From contig NZ_JZKH01000097.1 in NCBI RefSeq assembly GCF_000961885.1, positions 1 to 26,881 of the forward strand: 26,881 nucleotides of DNA, read 5' to 3'. Source of the stretch: Streptomyces rubellomurinus (GTDB lineage: Bacteria; Actinomycetota; Actinomycetes; Streptomycetales; Streptomycetaceae). This document shows positions 16,571 to 24,604 of this stretch, piece after piece (position 1 is the first letter of the stretch; each line of letters starts with the position of its first letter). A program made the position numbers and the translations under genes. Under the pieces are notes generated by a model, which saw only the letters and a program-made list of their open reading frames with translations, ran no database searches and was not told where the DNA came from.

Positions 16571-18511
16571 GTGTCCCCAACCGACAACCCGACGAGTGCG
16601 CACACCTTCCAGGTGGACCTGCGCGGCCTGGTGGACCTGCTCTCCCACCACCTCTACTCCAGCCCCCGCGTCTACCTGCGCGAGCTGCTGCAGAACGCGG
16701 TGGACGCGATCTCCGCCCGCCGCGCCCTCGACCCGCAGGCGCCCGCGGCCATCACCGTCCGCGCCGACGACGAGCTGTCCGTCACCGACACCGGCATCGG
16801 CCTGACCGAGCAGGACGTCCACACCTTCCTCGCCACCATCGGCCGCAGCTCCAAGCGCGACGCCGAGGGCCGCCTCGACGGCGACGGCCTGGCCCAGGCA
16901 CGTGGCGACTTCATCGGCCAGTTCGGCATCGGCCTGCTCGCCTGCTTCGTGGTCGCCGACGAGATCACCGTCGTCACCCGGCACGCCGGCCGCCCCGACG
17001 CCCCCGTCATCGAGTGGCGCGGCCTCTCGGACGGCAGCTACACCATCCGCACCCTGCCCTCCTCCGCCAAGCCGGAGCCGGGCACCACCGTCACCCTCGC
17101 CCCGCGCGCCGACGCCGCCGAGTGGACCGCCCCCGCCCGGGTCGTCTCGCTCGCCCGCGACTTCGGCAGCCTGCTGCGCCACGACGTCACCGTCCTCGAC
17201 GCGGCCGGCACCGAGCACCGGATCAACCGGACGCCGCCGTGGGCCGAGCGCCACGGCTCCCCGCTCGCCCGGCGCGACGCCCTCACCGAGTACTGCCGCG
17301 GCACCTTCGACTTCACCCCGCTGGACACCATCGACCTCGACCTGCCGCTGGTCGGCCTGCGCGGCGTCGCCTACGTCCTGCCCGACGCCGCCCCGCCCTC
17401 GCGCCGCAACGGCCACCGGGTGCACCTCAAGGGCATGCTGCTCTCCGACCAGGCGCCCGAACTGCTCCCGGACTGGGCGTTCTTCGTCCGCTGCGTGGTG
17501 GACACCGACGGGCTGCGCCCGACCGCCTCCCGCGAGGGCCTGTACGCCGACGAGACGCTGGCCGCCGTCCGCGACGCGCTCGGCGCCCGGATCCGCGACT
17601 GGCTCACCGGCCTGTCCGCGAGCGACCCGGCGCTGCTGCACCGATTCCTCTCCGTGCACCACCTGGCCGTCAAGGAACTCGCCCGCTACGACGACGAGTT
17701 GCTGCGGATGATGCTGCCCTGGCTGCCGTTCGAGACCACCGACGGCAACGTCACCCTGGACGAGTTCGCCCGCGCCCACCGGGTCGTCCTGGTCACCCGC
17801 ACCGTCGAGGAGTTCCGCCAGGTCGCCCCGATCGCCGGCGCGGCCGGCCTCGGCGTGGTCAACGGCGGCTACACCTACGACCGCGACCTCGTGCACCGGC
17901 TGCCCGAGATCCGCCCCGGCGTCTCCGTCGCCGACCTCGACCCGGGCACCGTCACCGCGCACCTGGACACCGTCGACCCCGCCGCCGAACTGGCCGCGAA
18001 CGCCTTCCTGGCGATCGCCCGCGAGGTCGTCGGCCGCTTCGACTGCGACGTCGCCCTGCGCAGCTTCCACCCGACCAACGCGCCCGCCCTGCTGCTCGAC
18101 AACCGCGAGGCCCGGCACGAGCGCACCCGCGCCCAACTCGCCGACGAGGCGGACGGCCTGTGGGCGGACATCCTCGGCTCGCTGCGCGCCGAGGTGCCGC
18201 GCGCCCAGCTGGTGCTCAACCACCTCAACCCGCTGGTGCGCCGCGCCGCCACCGTCACCGACCGCGAACTGGCCGTCACCGCCGTCGAGGCGCTGTACGC
18301 GCAGGCCGTGCTGATGACCCGCCGCCCGCTCAAGGCCAGCGAGTCCGCGCTGCTCAACCGCTCGTTCATCAGCCTGCTCGACCACGCCATGCTCGGCCAC
18401 GAGGCGCACCGGGCGGGCGGCGGCAACGGCGGCAACGGCGGCAACGACGACAACCGCGGCAACGACGACAACCGCGGCAACGGCGGCAACGACGGTTCGA
18501 AGGAGGCGTGA
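16571..18511 (+). CDS. Hsp90-family ATPase (divergent actinobacterial HtpG-like protein)
   Basis: 646 aa from GTG 16571, with a modest GAAAGAG site. The N-terminal GHKL ATPase has all Bergerat motifs: RELLQNAVDA (Glu38 catalytic, Asn42 for Mg, Asp45), VTDTGIG (Asp73 for adenine), and the lid running through IGRSSKRDA to GQFGIGLLACF (117-127). The middle domain has HRVHLKGMLL, LLPDWAFFVRCVVD and SREGLY (320-325), the counterpart of the SREMLQ loop: the Arg that contacts ATP phosphate is kept while the usual Gln becomes Tyr. The C-terminal part is weakly like HtpG and ends in an Asn/Gly/Asp tail (about 616-646) rather than MEEVD. A cytosolic, ATP-driven client chaperone is expected. Its TGA overlaps the ATG of the TPR gene. 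Confidence 0.93.
   Translation: MSPTDNPTSAHTFQVDLRGLVDLLSHHLYSSPRVYLRELLQNAVDAISARRALDPQAPAAITVRADDELSVTDTGIGLTEQDVHTFLATIGRSSKRDAEGRLDGDGLAQARGDFIGQFGIGLLACFVVADEITVVTRHAGRPDAPVIEWRGLSDGSYTIRTLPSSAKPEPGTTVTLAPRADAAEWTAPARVVSLARDFGSLLRHDVTVLDAAGTEHRINRTPPWAERHGSPLARRDALTEYCRGTFDFTPLDTIDLDLPLVGLRGVAYVLPDAAPPSRRNGHRVHLKGMLLSDQAPELLPDWAFFVRCVVDTDGLRPTASREGLYADETLAAVRDALGARIRDWLTGLSASDPALLHRFLSVHHLAVKELARYDDELLRMMLPWLPFETTDGNVTLDEFARAHRVVLVTRTVEEFRQVAPIAGAAGLGVVNGGYTYDRDLVHRLPEIRPGVSVADLDPGTVTAHLDTVDPAAELAANAFLAIAREVVGRFDCDVALRSFHPTNAPALLLDNREARHERTRAQLADEADGLWADILGSLRAEVPRAQLVLNHLNPLVRRAATVTDRELAVTAVEALYAQAVLMTRRPLKASESALLNRSFISLLDHAMLGHEAHRAGGGNGGNGGNDDNRGNDDNRGNGGNDGSKEA
18416..18495 (+). repeat. 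In-frame repeat encoding an Asn/Gly/Asp tail on the Hsp90-like protein
   Basis: GGCAAC-type units run to the end of the gene, including two exact 18-nt copies of AACGACGACAACCGCGGC (18443-18460, 18461-18478). They encode GGNGGN and NDDNRG repeats. Length should vary between strains in steps of three codons. Confidence 0.9.
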
Positions 18512-21500
18512 TGCTGGACACCCCCGACGCGGTGATGGCCGCGCTGCGCGAGAACGACGCCCGCCCGTACGGCCGCACCCGGACCGTCACCGCCGAGGAA
18601 CTCGCCGAGGCCGCCGACCAGTTCGAGGACACCGAGATCCGCTCGATGGCCCTGCTGGAGCTGATGGAGGCCTACGAGTTCGACGGCGAGCGCACCAAGA
18701 CCCCGGTGGTCTTCGCCCGGGTGCTCAAGCTCTGGGACCAGGATCCGGACGGCTTCAGCGAGTGGGCCCGGCACCAGGTGTTCTGGCGCTTCAAGTGGGT
18801 CGCCGACGCGCTCAAGGAGAACCCGGACGTCCCGCTGGCCGCGATCGAGCGCTGGCACACCGAGCTGCGCGACCGCTACCGCGGCGCCGACTTCGACCTC
18901 CAGCCCTACTACGCCCAGCGCTACCACCTGGCCGCGCAGACCGGCGTCGGCGTCCAGGACGCGTACGAGCTGTGGGCGGCCCGCCCGCGCTCCGAGATGA
19001 GCGACTGCCACGCCTGCGAGACCCGCGCCGCCGCCCTGCACTTCATCGCCGCCGGCGACGACGCCCGTGCGCTGGACGTGCTGGTCCCGGTGCTGGACGG
19101 CCGCAGCGGCTGCGAGCAGGAGCCGTACCTCAGCCAGGCCGTCGCCCTGCTGCCGCTGGTGCGCCAGGGCCGCCTCGACGAGGCCCGCTCCTGCCACCTG
19201 TCCGGCTACCGCTACGCCCGCGGCAAGGTCGCGATGCAGGCGGCGATCGGCCGGCACCTCGAGTTCTGCGCGCTGACCGGCAACGAGCCGCGCGGCCTGG
19301 AACTGCTCGCCGAGAACCGCGACCTGTTCGCGTACACCGGCGAGCCCGAGTCCCGGCTGGCCTTCCTGGTCGGCGTCGAGGTCCTGGTCGCCGCCCTGGC
19401 CGGGGCCGGCCACGGCGAGCTCGCGGTCAGCGGGCCGGCCGGCAGCGCCTGGACGGTCGACACCCTGCTGGCCCACGTGCGCACCGAGGCCGAGGCCCTG
19501 GCCGCCCGCTTCGACGCCCGCAACGGCACCGACGCGGTCGGCGACGCCCGGCGCGCCCGGCTGGCCGCCGAGCCGCTGCTCGCCGAGCCGCTGGCGCTCG
19601 GCGTGCGCGCCACCGCCGCGCCCGAGGTGGCCGCCGCCCCGGCCGTCGCACCCGCCCCGCGCCGCGAGGCCGAGCCCGAGCCCGAGGACTTCACCGACCT
19701 GGTGCTGCGCGCCCGCGAGCTGGACCTGCTCGGCCACCCGGACGGCGACCGGCTCTGGCAGCGGATCGCCGAACGGGTCGCGGCGGAGGGCTTCACCCAC
19801 CCCGAGGACCCCCGGCTCGGCAGCCGGGCCCGGCTGCACGCCGAACTCGTCGAGCAGCAGGCCCACCTGGCGCTGGAGCGGGACGAGTACGCCGAGGCCC
19901 GCACCGGCATGCTGGCCGCCGCCGAACTCTTCGAGCAGGCCGGGCTGCCCGGCCGGGCGCTGATGATCCGCGCCCGCGTCCTGGTCGTCGGCCTCGACGA
20001 GGACGAGGCTTCGGGTGGGGCTTCGGGTGGGGACGAGGCTTCGGGCGGGGCTCCGGGTGGGGACGTGGCTTCGGGCGAGGCTTCGGGTGGGGGCGAGGCT
20101 TCGGCCGGGGACAAGCCCGGCCCCGACTGGCCGGCCCTCGACGACGCGCTGCGCCGGGCCGAGGAACTGCGCGCCGCCGCCGGGAACGCCGTCGAGGGCG
20201 GCATGACCGACGACGACTACCTGATCGTGCTGCAGTCCCGCGCCTACGCCGCCCACCACGACCTGGTCGAGGCGCTGCCCGAGCCCTCCGCCGAGACGAC
20301 CGCGCGCTTCGAGGAGGCGGTCGGCCGCTACCGCGAGACGGCCGCCGAGCTCGGCTCCGCCCGCCGGTCCGCCACCTCCCGCCAGTACACCGCCGACGCG
20401 GCCGCCCGGCAGGGCCGGCTGGCCGAGGCGGTGGCCGAACTGCGCGACGTGCTGGCCCGGTTGGACGACGCCGAACTGCCCTGGCACACCCCGCGGGTGC
20501 TCGGCCTGCTCGGCCAGGTGCTGCTGCAGTCCGGCGAGTGGGCGCAGGCCGCCGAGGTGTTCCACCGGGCGCTGGCCGAGGCCTCCCGCTGGGGCGACGA
20601 CTCCTACCCGTACGCGCCGACGTACATGATGCTCGGCCACGCGTGCATGCAGACCGGCGACGCGGGCGGCGCCGTCCGGGCGCTGTCCGAGGCGGCGGCC
20701 CGCTTCGACCGCCAGCGCGGCGGGGCCGTCGAGGAGGCCGCCCAGGTGCGGCTGCAGCTCGCCGACGTGCTGCGCGCCACCGACCGCACCGGCGACGCGG
20801 TGGCCGTCCTCGAGTCGGTGCTGCTCGACGCGGGCGCGGCCGGGCTGGACGTGCGGCTGCTCGCCCAGGCCCGGCTGGACCTCGCCCGGGGCCTGGCCGA
20901 CCTCGAGGAGTACCGGGACGCGGCGGAGGAGTACCTGCGGCTGGCCGACGTGGTGGCCGGCTGGGAGGACCAGGAGACCCACACCATGGTCGCCTGCGAG
21001 GCCACCGTCACCCTCGCCCACGCGGGCCGCTGGGACGCCGCCGAGGCGGCCCTCGCCCGCGCCAGGCAGGCCCACGAGCGCTCCCCACAGGTCGACCAAC
21101 TGGCGGGCACCCTGCGCGAGTTGGCCAAGCTGACGGTCCGCGAGCAGGGCCCGGACGGGCTGGACGCGGCGCTCGCCCGGATCGCCGAGGCCGACGCCGT
21201 CGCCGAAACCGCCGCCCGGCTCGGCCAGGAGCACACCGACTGGTACCTGCGCGGCGCCTCGCACTACGAGCGCGGCCGCTGCCTGGCCATCGTCGACCGG
21301 CACGAGGAGGCGCTGGCCGAGCTCGAACTGGCCATCCCGGCGTACGAGAAGGGCGGCGACCAGGCCGAGGCTCCGCGCGCGGAGGCCGTCCGGCTGGCCG
21401 CCGTGATCGAGGGCGGCGACCTCGGACGCACCAAGGCGGCGGTCGCCCGGCTCACCGCCGCCATCGCCCGCTGCGAGGCCGCCGGCCTCCCGGACGCGGT

Positions 21501-21540
21501 GCGGATCCTCACCGACCTGCGCGGGCGGTTCGCGGAGTGA
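18511..21540 (+). CDS. Large TPR-repeat protein translationally coupled to the Hsp90-like gene
   Basis: 1009 aa. ATG 18511 overlaps the previous stop (TGATG), with a perfect AGGAGG at 18501-18506 inside the preceding gene, so translation is coupled. There is no signal peptide or membrane segment. Residues about 1-355 are helical with HACETRAAALHFIAAGDDAR-type repeats. About 366-395 is an Ala/Pro/Glu linker. About 396-490 and 540-1005 hold degenerate TPR units, clearest in RQGRLAEAVAELRDVLARLD, SGEWAQAAEVFHRALAEA, TGDAGGAVRALSEAAARFD, TGDAVAVLESVLLDAGAAGL, LEEYRDAAEEYLRLADVV and RHEEALAELELAIPAYEKGG. A 30-nt repeat interrupts it at about 498-535. TPR solenoids bind peptides and are the classic co-chaperone modules of eukaryotic Hsp90, so partnership with the upstream product is a reasonable inference, not shown. 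Confidence 0.92.
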   Translation: MLDTPDAVMAALRENDARPYGRTRTVTAEELAEAADQFEDTEIRSMALLELMEAYEFDGERTKTPVVFARVLKLWDQDPDGFSEWARHQVFWRFKWVADALKENPDVPLAAIERWHTELRDRYRGADFDLQPYYAQRYHLAAQTGVGVQDAYELWAARPRSEMSDCHACETRAAALHFIAAGDDARALDVLVPVLDGRSGCEQEPYLSQAVALLPLVRQGRLDEARSCHLSGYRYARGKVAMQAAIGRHLEFCALTGNEPRGLELLAENRDLFAYTGEPESRLAFLVGVEVLVAALAGAGHGELAVSGPAGSAWTVDTLLAHVRTEAEALAARFDARNGTDAVGDARRARLAAEPLLAEPLALGVRATAAPEVAAAPAVAPAPRREAEPEPEDFTDLVLRARELDLLGHPDGDRLWQRIAERVAAEGFTHPEDPRLGSRARLHAELVEQQAHLALERDEYAEARTGMLAAAELFEQAGLPGRALMIRARVLVVGLDEDEASGGASGGDEASGGAPGGDVASGEASGGGEASAGDKPGPDWPALDDALRRAEELRAAAGNAVEGGMTDDDYLIVLQSRAYAAHHDLVEALPEPSAETTARFEEAVGRYRETAAELGSARRSATSRQYTADAAARQGRLAEAVAELRDVLARLDDAELPWHTPRVLGLLGQVLLQSGEWAQAAEVFHRALAEASRWGDDSYPYAPTYMMLGHACMQTGDAGGAVRALSEAAARFDRQRGGAVEEAAQVRLQLADVLRATDRTGDAVAVLESVLLDAGAAGLDVRLLAQARLDLARGLADLEEYRDAAEEYLRLADVVAGWEDQETHTMVACEATVTLAHAGRWDAAEAALARARQAHERSPQVDQLAGTLRELAKLTVREQGPDGLDAALARIAEADAVAETAARLGQEHTDWYLRGASHYERGRCLAIVDRHEEALAELELAIPAYEKGGDQAEAPRAEAVRLAAVIEGGDLGRTKAAVARLTAAIARCEAAGLPDAVRILTDLRGRFAE
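20002..20112 (+). repeat. 30-nt in-frame repeat in the TPR gene with aberrant codon use
   Basis: Three 30-nt units (20002-20031, 20032-20061, 20062-20091) and a partial fourth encode DEASGGASGG, DEASGGAPGG, DVASGEASGG and GEASAGD. Within them Ala is GCT and Gly GGT or GGG, while the rest of the gene uses GCC and GGC almost always. The insert lies between TPR regions and is probably a flexible linker. Confidence 0.93.
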
Positions 21541-21588
21541 CGTACCGGGCGGGCGGGCGCTTCGCACGGCGCCCGCCCGTCCCGTACG
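21541..21588 (+). terminator. Hairpin terminator of the Hsp90-TPR block
   Basis: A 20-bp stem with one mismatch and one G-U pair (21541-21560 with 21569-21588) and an 8-nt loop begins on the base after the TPR stop codon. Confidence 0.85.
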
Positions 21589-21594
21589 CCCACG

Positions 21595-21632
21595 TGTCAG
21601 TGATCTGTCAGCGGTCGACAGTGTGCTGACAG
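21595..21632. promoter_or_regulatory. TGTCAG repeat cluster upstream of the S33 peptidase gene
   Basis: TGTCAG occurs at 21595-21600 and 21606-21611 (11 bp apart, one helical turn) and inverted at 21626-21631. CTGTCAGC (21605-21612) and GCTGACAG (21625-21632) form a perfect 8-bp inverted repeat with a 12-nt spacer. It lies 55-95 nt before the peptidase start and looks like an operator or activator site. The regulator is not known. Confidence 0.5.
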
Positions 21633-21687
21633 CGGGTCACGGCAGGCTCGGCGGTGTCCGATCAGGACCCGAACGAAAGAGCTGCCC

Positions 21688-23259
21688 GTGCCCCGAGCCC
21701 GTCTCGCCACCAGGTTCCGTACCGCCGCCAGGTTCCGTACCGCTGCCGTCGCGGCTGCCGCGCTGCTGCTGCCCGGTCTGTTCCCGGCCGCTGCCGCTGC
21801 CGCGCCGTCCGCACCCGTACCCCGGCTGGCCTGGCAGTCCTGCGCCCCCGGCTTCGAGTGCGCGACCGCGGCCGTGCCCCTCGACCACCGCGACCCGCGC
21901 GGCCGCACCGTCGACCTGGCCGTCATCCGCCGCCCCGCCACCGACCGGGCCCACCGGATCGGCACGCTGTTCTACAACCCGGGCGGCCCCGGCATCCCCG
22001 GCACCATGGCGCTGCCCGCCGTCTACCCGGCCCTGCCCGAACAGGTCCGCGCCCGCTTCGACGTCGTCAGCTTCGACCCGCGCGGCGTCGGTCGCTCCAC
22101 CACCCTGCCCTGCTTCCCGGACCAGGCCGCCGAGCAGAGACTGCTCGACCGGCTCCCGCAGGGCTTCCCGGAAGGTGTCGAGCAGCAGTCGGCCTGGGCG
22201 AGCGCGTACGCTGACTTCGCCCGGCAGTGCGCCGCGAACGACCGGGACGGGCTGCGGGCGCATCTGTCGACCGCCGACGTCGCCCGCGACCTCGACCTGC
22301 TCCGCCAGGCGGTGGGCGACCGCAGACTCAGCTACCTGGGCACCTCGTACGGGAGCTACCTGGGCGCCACGTACGCCAACCTGTTCCCGCAACGCGTCCG
22401 GGCGATGGTGCTGGACAGCGCCGTCGACCCGGCGGCCTGGTCCACCGGCCGCACCCCGCAGGACCGCGACCTCGCGCCGTTCCTGCGCACCGGCAGCGAC
22501 CGCGCCGCCGCCCGCACGCTGGACGCCTTCCTCGACCGGTGCGGCGGGGCCGGCCCGCAGGCCTGCGCCTTCGCGGCGGGCGACGGGCCCGCGACCCGCG
22601 CCAAGTTCACCCGGCTGCTCGACCGGCTGGGGCACGGGCCGGTCGCCCTGGGAGACGCGGCGGTCGGCCGCGCCGCCGCGCTGACGGCCGCGCAGCGACT
22701 GCTGTACGCGGTGGCGCCCGTCCCGGGCGTGGACGGCACCGGCTGGCCGGGCCTCGGCGCTTACCTCCAGCAGCTGTGGACCGCCCCCGACGCGCCCTCG
22801 GCGGCGCCGACCGGCGGGGACCTCCGCCAGGCGCAGACCCTGGGCGTACTGTGCGCGGACACCGACAACCCGCCGGCCGGCGCCGACTACCCGGCCCTGG
22901 CCGCCCTCGCCGAGGCCCGCTCCGGCGCCACCGGCCCGTACTGGCTCTGGCAGACCCAGCGCTGCGCCACCTGGCCGGCCTCCCCGGACCGCTACACCGG
23001 CCCGTGGGACCGCCCGACCTCCGCGCCGATCCTGGTCGTCGCCCTCACCGGGGACCCGGTCTGGCCGTACGAGGGCTCCCGGGCGCTGGCCGACACCCTG
23101 GCGCGCGGACGGCTGCTGACCGTCGACGGCTACGGGCACACCGTGCTCGGCAACCCGAGCGCCTGCGCGGCGGGGTACGAGGAGCGGTACCTGATCGGCG
23201 GCCGGCTGCCGGAGCGCGGGGCGGTGTGCGCGCCGGACCGGCAGCCGTTCGCGTCGTAG
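21688..23259 (+). CDS. Secreted alpha/beta-hydrolase, S33 tripeptidyl aminopeptidase-like
   Basis: 523 aa. GTG 21688 follows GAAAGAG at about 6 nt. A long Arg/Ala signal peptide (residues 1-39, cleaved near AAAAAAP) contains a duplicated RFRTAA. The mature part has the oxyanion loop YNPGGPG (96-102), DPRGVGRS (130-137), and the nucleophile elbow LGTSYGSYLG with Ser220. The C-terminal TAP-like region supplies the acid in ALTGDPVWPYEGS and the base in DGYGHTVLG. This is the SlpD/SlpE/tripeptidyl aminopeptidase group of Streptomyces, which removes short N-terminal peptides from extracellular proteins. Cys residues in the mature protein are many (SCAPGFEC, PCFPD, RCGG, ACAF), suggesting disulfides. 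It is convergent with the chitinase gene, with only 16 nt between stops. Confidence 0.92.
   Translation: MPRARLATRFRTAARFRTAAVAAAALLLPGLFPAAAAAAPSAPVPRLAWQSCAPGFECATAAVPLDHRDPRGRTVDLAVIRRPATDRAHRIGTLFYNPGGPGIPGTMALPAVYPALPEQVRARFDVVSFDPRGVGRSTTLPCFPDQAAEQRLLDRLPQGFPEGVEQQSAWASAYADFARQCAANDRDGLRAHLSTADVARDLDLLRQAVGDRRLSYLGTSYGSYLGATYANLFPQRVRAMVLDSAVDPAAWSTGRTPQDRDLAPFLRTGSDRAAARTLDAFLDRCGGAGPQACAFAAGDGPATRAKFTRLLDRLGHGPVALGDAAVGRAAALTAAQRLLYAVAPVPGVDGTGWPGLGAYLQQLWTAPDAPSAAPTGGDLRQAQTLGVLCADTDNPPAGADYPALAALAEARSGATGPYWLWQTQRCATWPASPDRYTGPWDRPTSAPILVVALTGDPVWPYEGSRALADTLARGRLLTVDGYGHTVLGNPSACAAGYEERYLIGGRLPERGAVCAPDRQPFAS
21711..21746 (+). repeat. 18-nt direct repeat in the peptidase signal-peptide coding region
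   Basis: CAGGTTCCGTACCGCCGC (21711-21728) is followed directly by a copy with one change (21729-21746), duplicating six codons of the basic n-region of the signal peptide (RFRTAA twice). Confidence 0.92.
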
Positions 23260-23275
23260 CCCTCAGCCCGCTGCC

Positions 23276-24523
23276 TCAGCAGGGTCCGTCGTCGGCCCAG
23301 ACGCCCCACTGGCCGCTGGCGCTCGGCACCTCGTTCAGGGTCCACCACTTGGCGTGGTAGTTGTGCCCGTTGTACGAGACCTTGGCGCCCCCGGTGTACG
23401 TGGTGCTCGCGCTCCACGCGGGGGCGGTGCAGGTGCCCGGGGCCGGGCTGGTCGGGGGAGTGGTGGGCGGCGTGGTCGGGGGCGTGGTGGGCGGGGTCGC
23501 GCCGGCGAACCTCACGGTGAACTTGGTGAAGTCCCAGTCGCTCTGCGCCACGGAGGAACAGGAGCCGGACAGCCCCGGGTCCACCGGGCCCGGGCACTGC
23601 CGGTCGCGGTTGACGGACCAGTAGGTGTAGCGGGCCAGGCCGTGCGCGGTGGCGAAGTCGAGGACGGTCTGGAAGTCGGACTGGTGGAAGTACTCGGCGG
23701 CGTCGGTGCGGCCGTTCATCATCGACACGCCCTCGTGGGCGTACGCGGTGGCCTCGTTCCAGCCGAAGGTGGTCTGCAGGATCTGGTTGAACTTGACCAG
23801 CGCGTCGGTCTGGGCGGCGGCGCCGTTGAAGCCACCGTCGAACGGCATGATCGAGTAGTTGTTCGGCGTGAAGCCCTGGGACTTGGCCTCGTTGAGCATC
23901 TGGGTGCCGAACCAGCCGGTGCCCGCGTTGGTGCCGGCGGTGGTGATCGAGACGTAGAGGCCGGGGTTGTTCTGCTGGAGGATTTTCGCCGCGCCGATCT
24001 CGTTGTGGATGGCGGCGGTGTTCTCGTACTCCGGCTCCTCCAGGTCGAAGTCGACCGCCTTGAGGCCGTACTTGGTGACGACCTGCTGGTACCCGGCGGC
24101 GGTGGCCTCCGGCGTGCCGCAGACCTGGCCCAGCTTGGTGCCGCCGTACCCGCCGACCGAGACGGAGACGTCCCCGCCCTTGGCGCGGATCGTCTGGATG
24201 ACGGCCGGCATGGTGGTGTCGGAGTCGATCGAGGAGGTGCCGCCCCAGGCGGGGGCGCAGCTGTTGCCGCCCTGGGCGAGGATGAAGGCCAGTTGGAAGG
24301 CCTTCTGCCCGGTGGCGTCCATGACGGCGGCGGCGTCCGGCGGGCTGTTGTCCTCGGGCATCAGGTAGGGCGCGGAGGCGTACCAGTTGCTGCCCAGGCC
24401 GGTGTTGGTGGTGGACGCGGTGCTGGTCGTCGCGGCGGCGCCGGCGGCGAGCAGGCCGAGTACGCCGGCGATGGCAAGGACGGCTCGGCGGCGCGTTGGT
24501 TGTGGGGGAGTAGCGCGTTCCAT
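23276..24523 (-). CDS. Secreted GH18 chitinase with C-terminal CBM5/12
   Basis: 415 aa. ATG 24523 has GGAAAGG 6 nt upstream. The signal peptide (about 1-36) has RRRAVLAIAGVLGLLAAG, either Sec or a weak Tat signal. The GH18 barrel spans about 45-335, with SVSVGGYGG (119-127) and the catalytic strand LKAVDFDLEE: Asp158, Asp160 and the proton donor Glu162 are kept, while the first Asp of DxxDxDxE is Lys155. Later strands have IMPFDGG and YWSVNRDRQC. A Pro/Thr linker (TPPTTPPTTPPTTPPT) joins a CBM5/12 (364-415) with the chitin-binding aromatics AW, YxGGAKVSYNGHNYHAKWWT and VWADDGPC. It should hydrolyse chitin outside the cell. Its promoter overlaps a DasR-like site, which agrees with control by N-acetylglucosamine availability. 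Confidence 0.95.
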   Translation of the reverse strand: MERATPPQPTRRRAVLAIAGVLGLLAAGAAATTSTASTTNTGLGSNWYASAPYLMPEDNSPPDAAAVMDATGQKAFQLAFILAQGGNSCAPAWGGTSSIDSDTTMPAVIQTIRAKGGDVSVSVGGYGGTKLGQVCGTPEATAAGYQQVVTKYGLKAVDFDLEEPEYENTAAIHNEIGAAKILQQNNPGLYVSITTAGTNAGTGWFGTQMLNEAKSQGFTPNNYSIMPFDGGFNGAAAQTDALVKFNQILQTTFGWNEATAYAHEGVSMMNGRTDAAEYFHQSDFQTVLDFATAHGLARYTYWSVNRDRQCPGPVDPGLSGSCSSVAQSDWDFTKFTVRFAGATPPTTPPTTPPTTPPTSPAPGTCTAPAWSASTTYTGGAKVSYNGHNYHAKWWTLNEVPSASGQWGVWADDGPC

Positions 24524-24588
24524 TGGAAGCCTTTCCAGGAAACGGCGGTGGGGGATGCCGCGCCGAGGTGGGGGTGGCGCGGACTGCC

Positions 24589-24604
24589 ACTGGTATAGAC
24601 CTGT
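24589..24604. promoter_or_regulatory. DasR-type operator (dre-like) overlapping the chitinase -10
   Basis: ACTGGTATAGACCTGT matches the known 16-bp DasR element ACTGGTCTAGACCACT at 13 positions, with the core TGGTnTAGACC intact. It covers the -10 hexamer of the chitinase promoter, the right place for repression. DasR is the GlcNAc/chitin regulator of Streptomyces and binds such sites upstream of chitinase genes. Confidence 0.82.

Noticed and set aside
15499..18510. An open frame that runs in phase into the TPR gene from far upstream, suggesting a 2013-aa protein
   Set aside because: Upstream of 18511 the product is Arg/Pro/Ala-rich noise overlapping two well-supported genes; ATG 18511 has a perfect ribosome site and the coupled stop/start.
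18416..18511. A eukaryotic-type EEVD TPR-docking motif at the Hsp90 C-terminus
   Set aside because: The protein ends GNDGSKEA; there is no EEVD or similar acidic end.
15353..21567. Long minus-strand open frames opposite the Hsp90-TPR block
   Set aside because: They mirror the codon bias of the real plus-strand genes, show no domains and lack ribosome sites.
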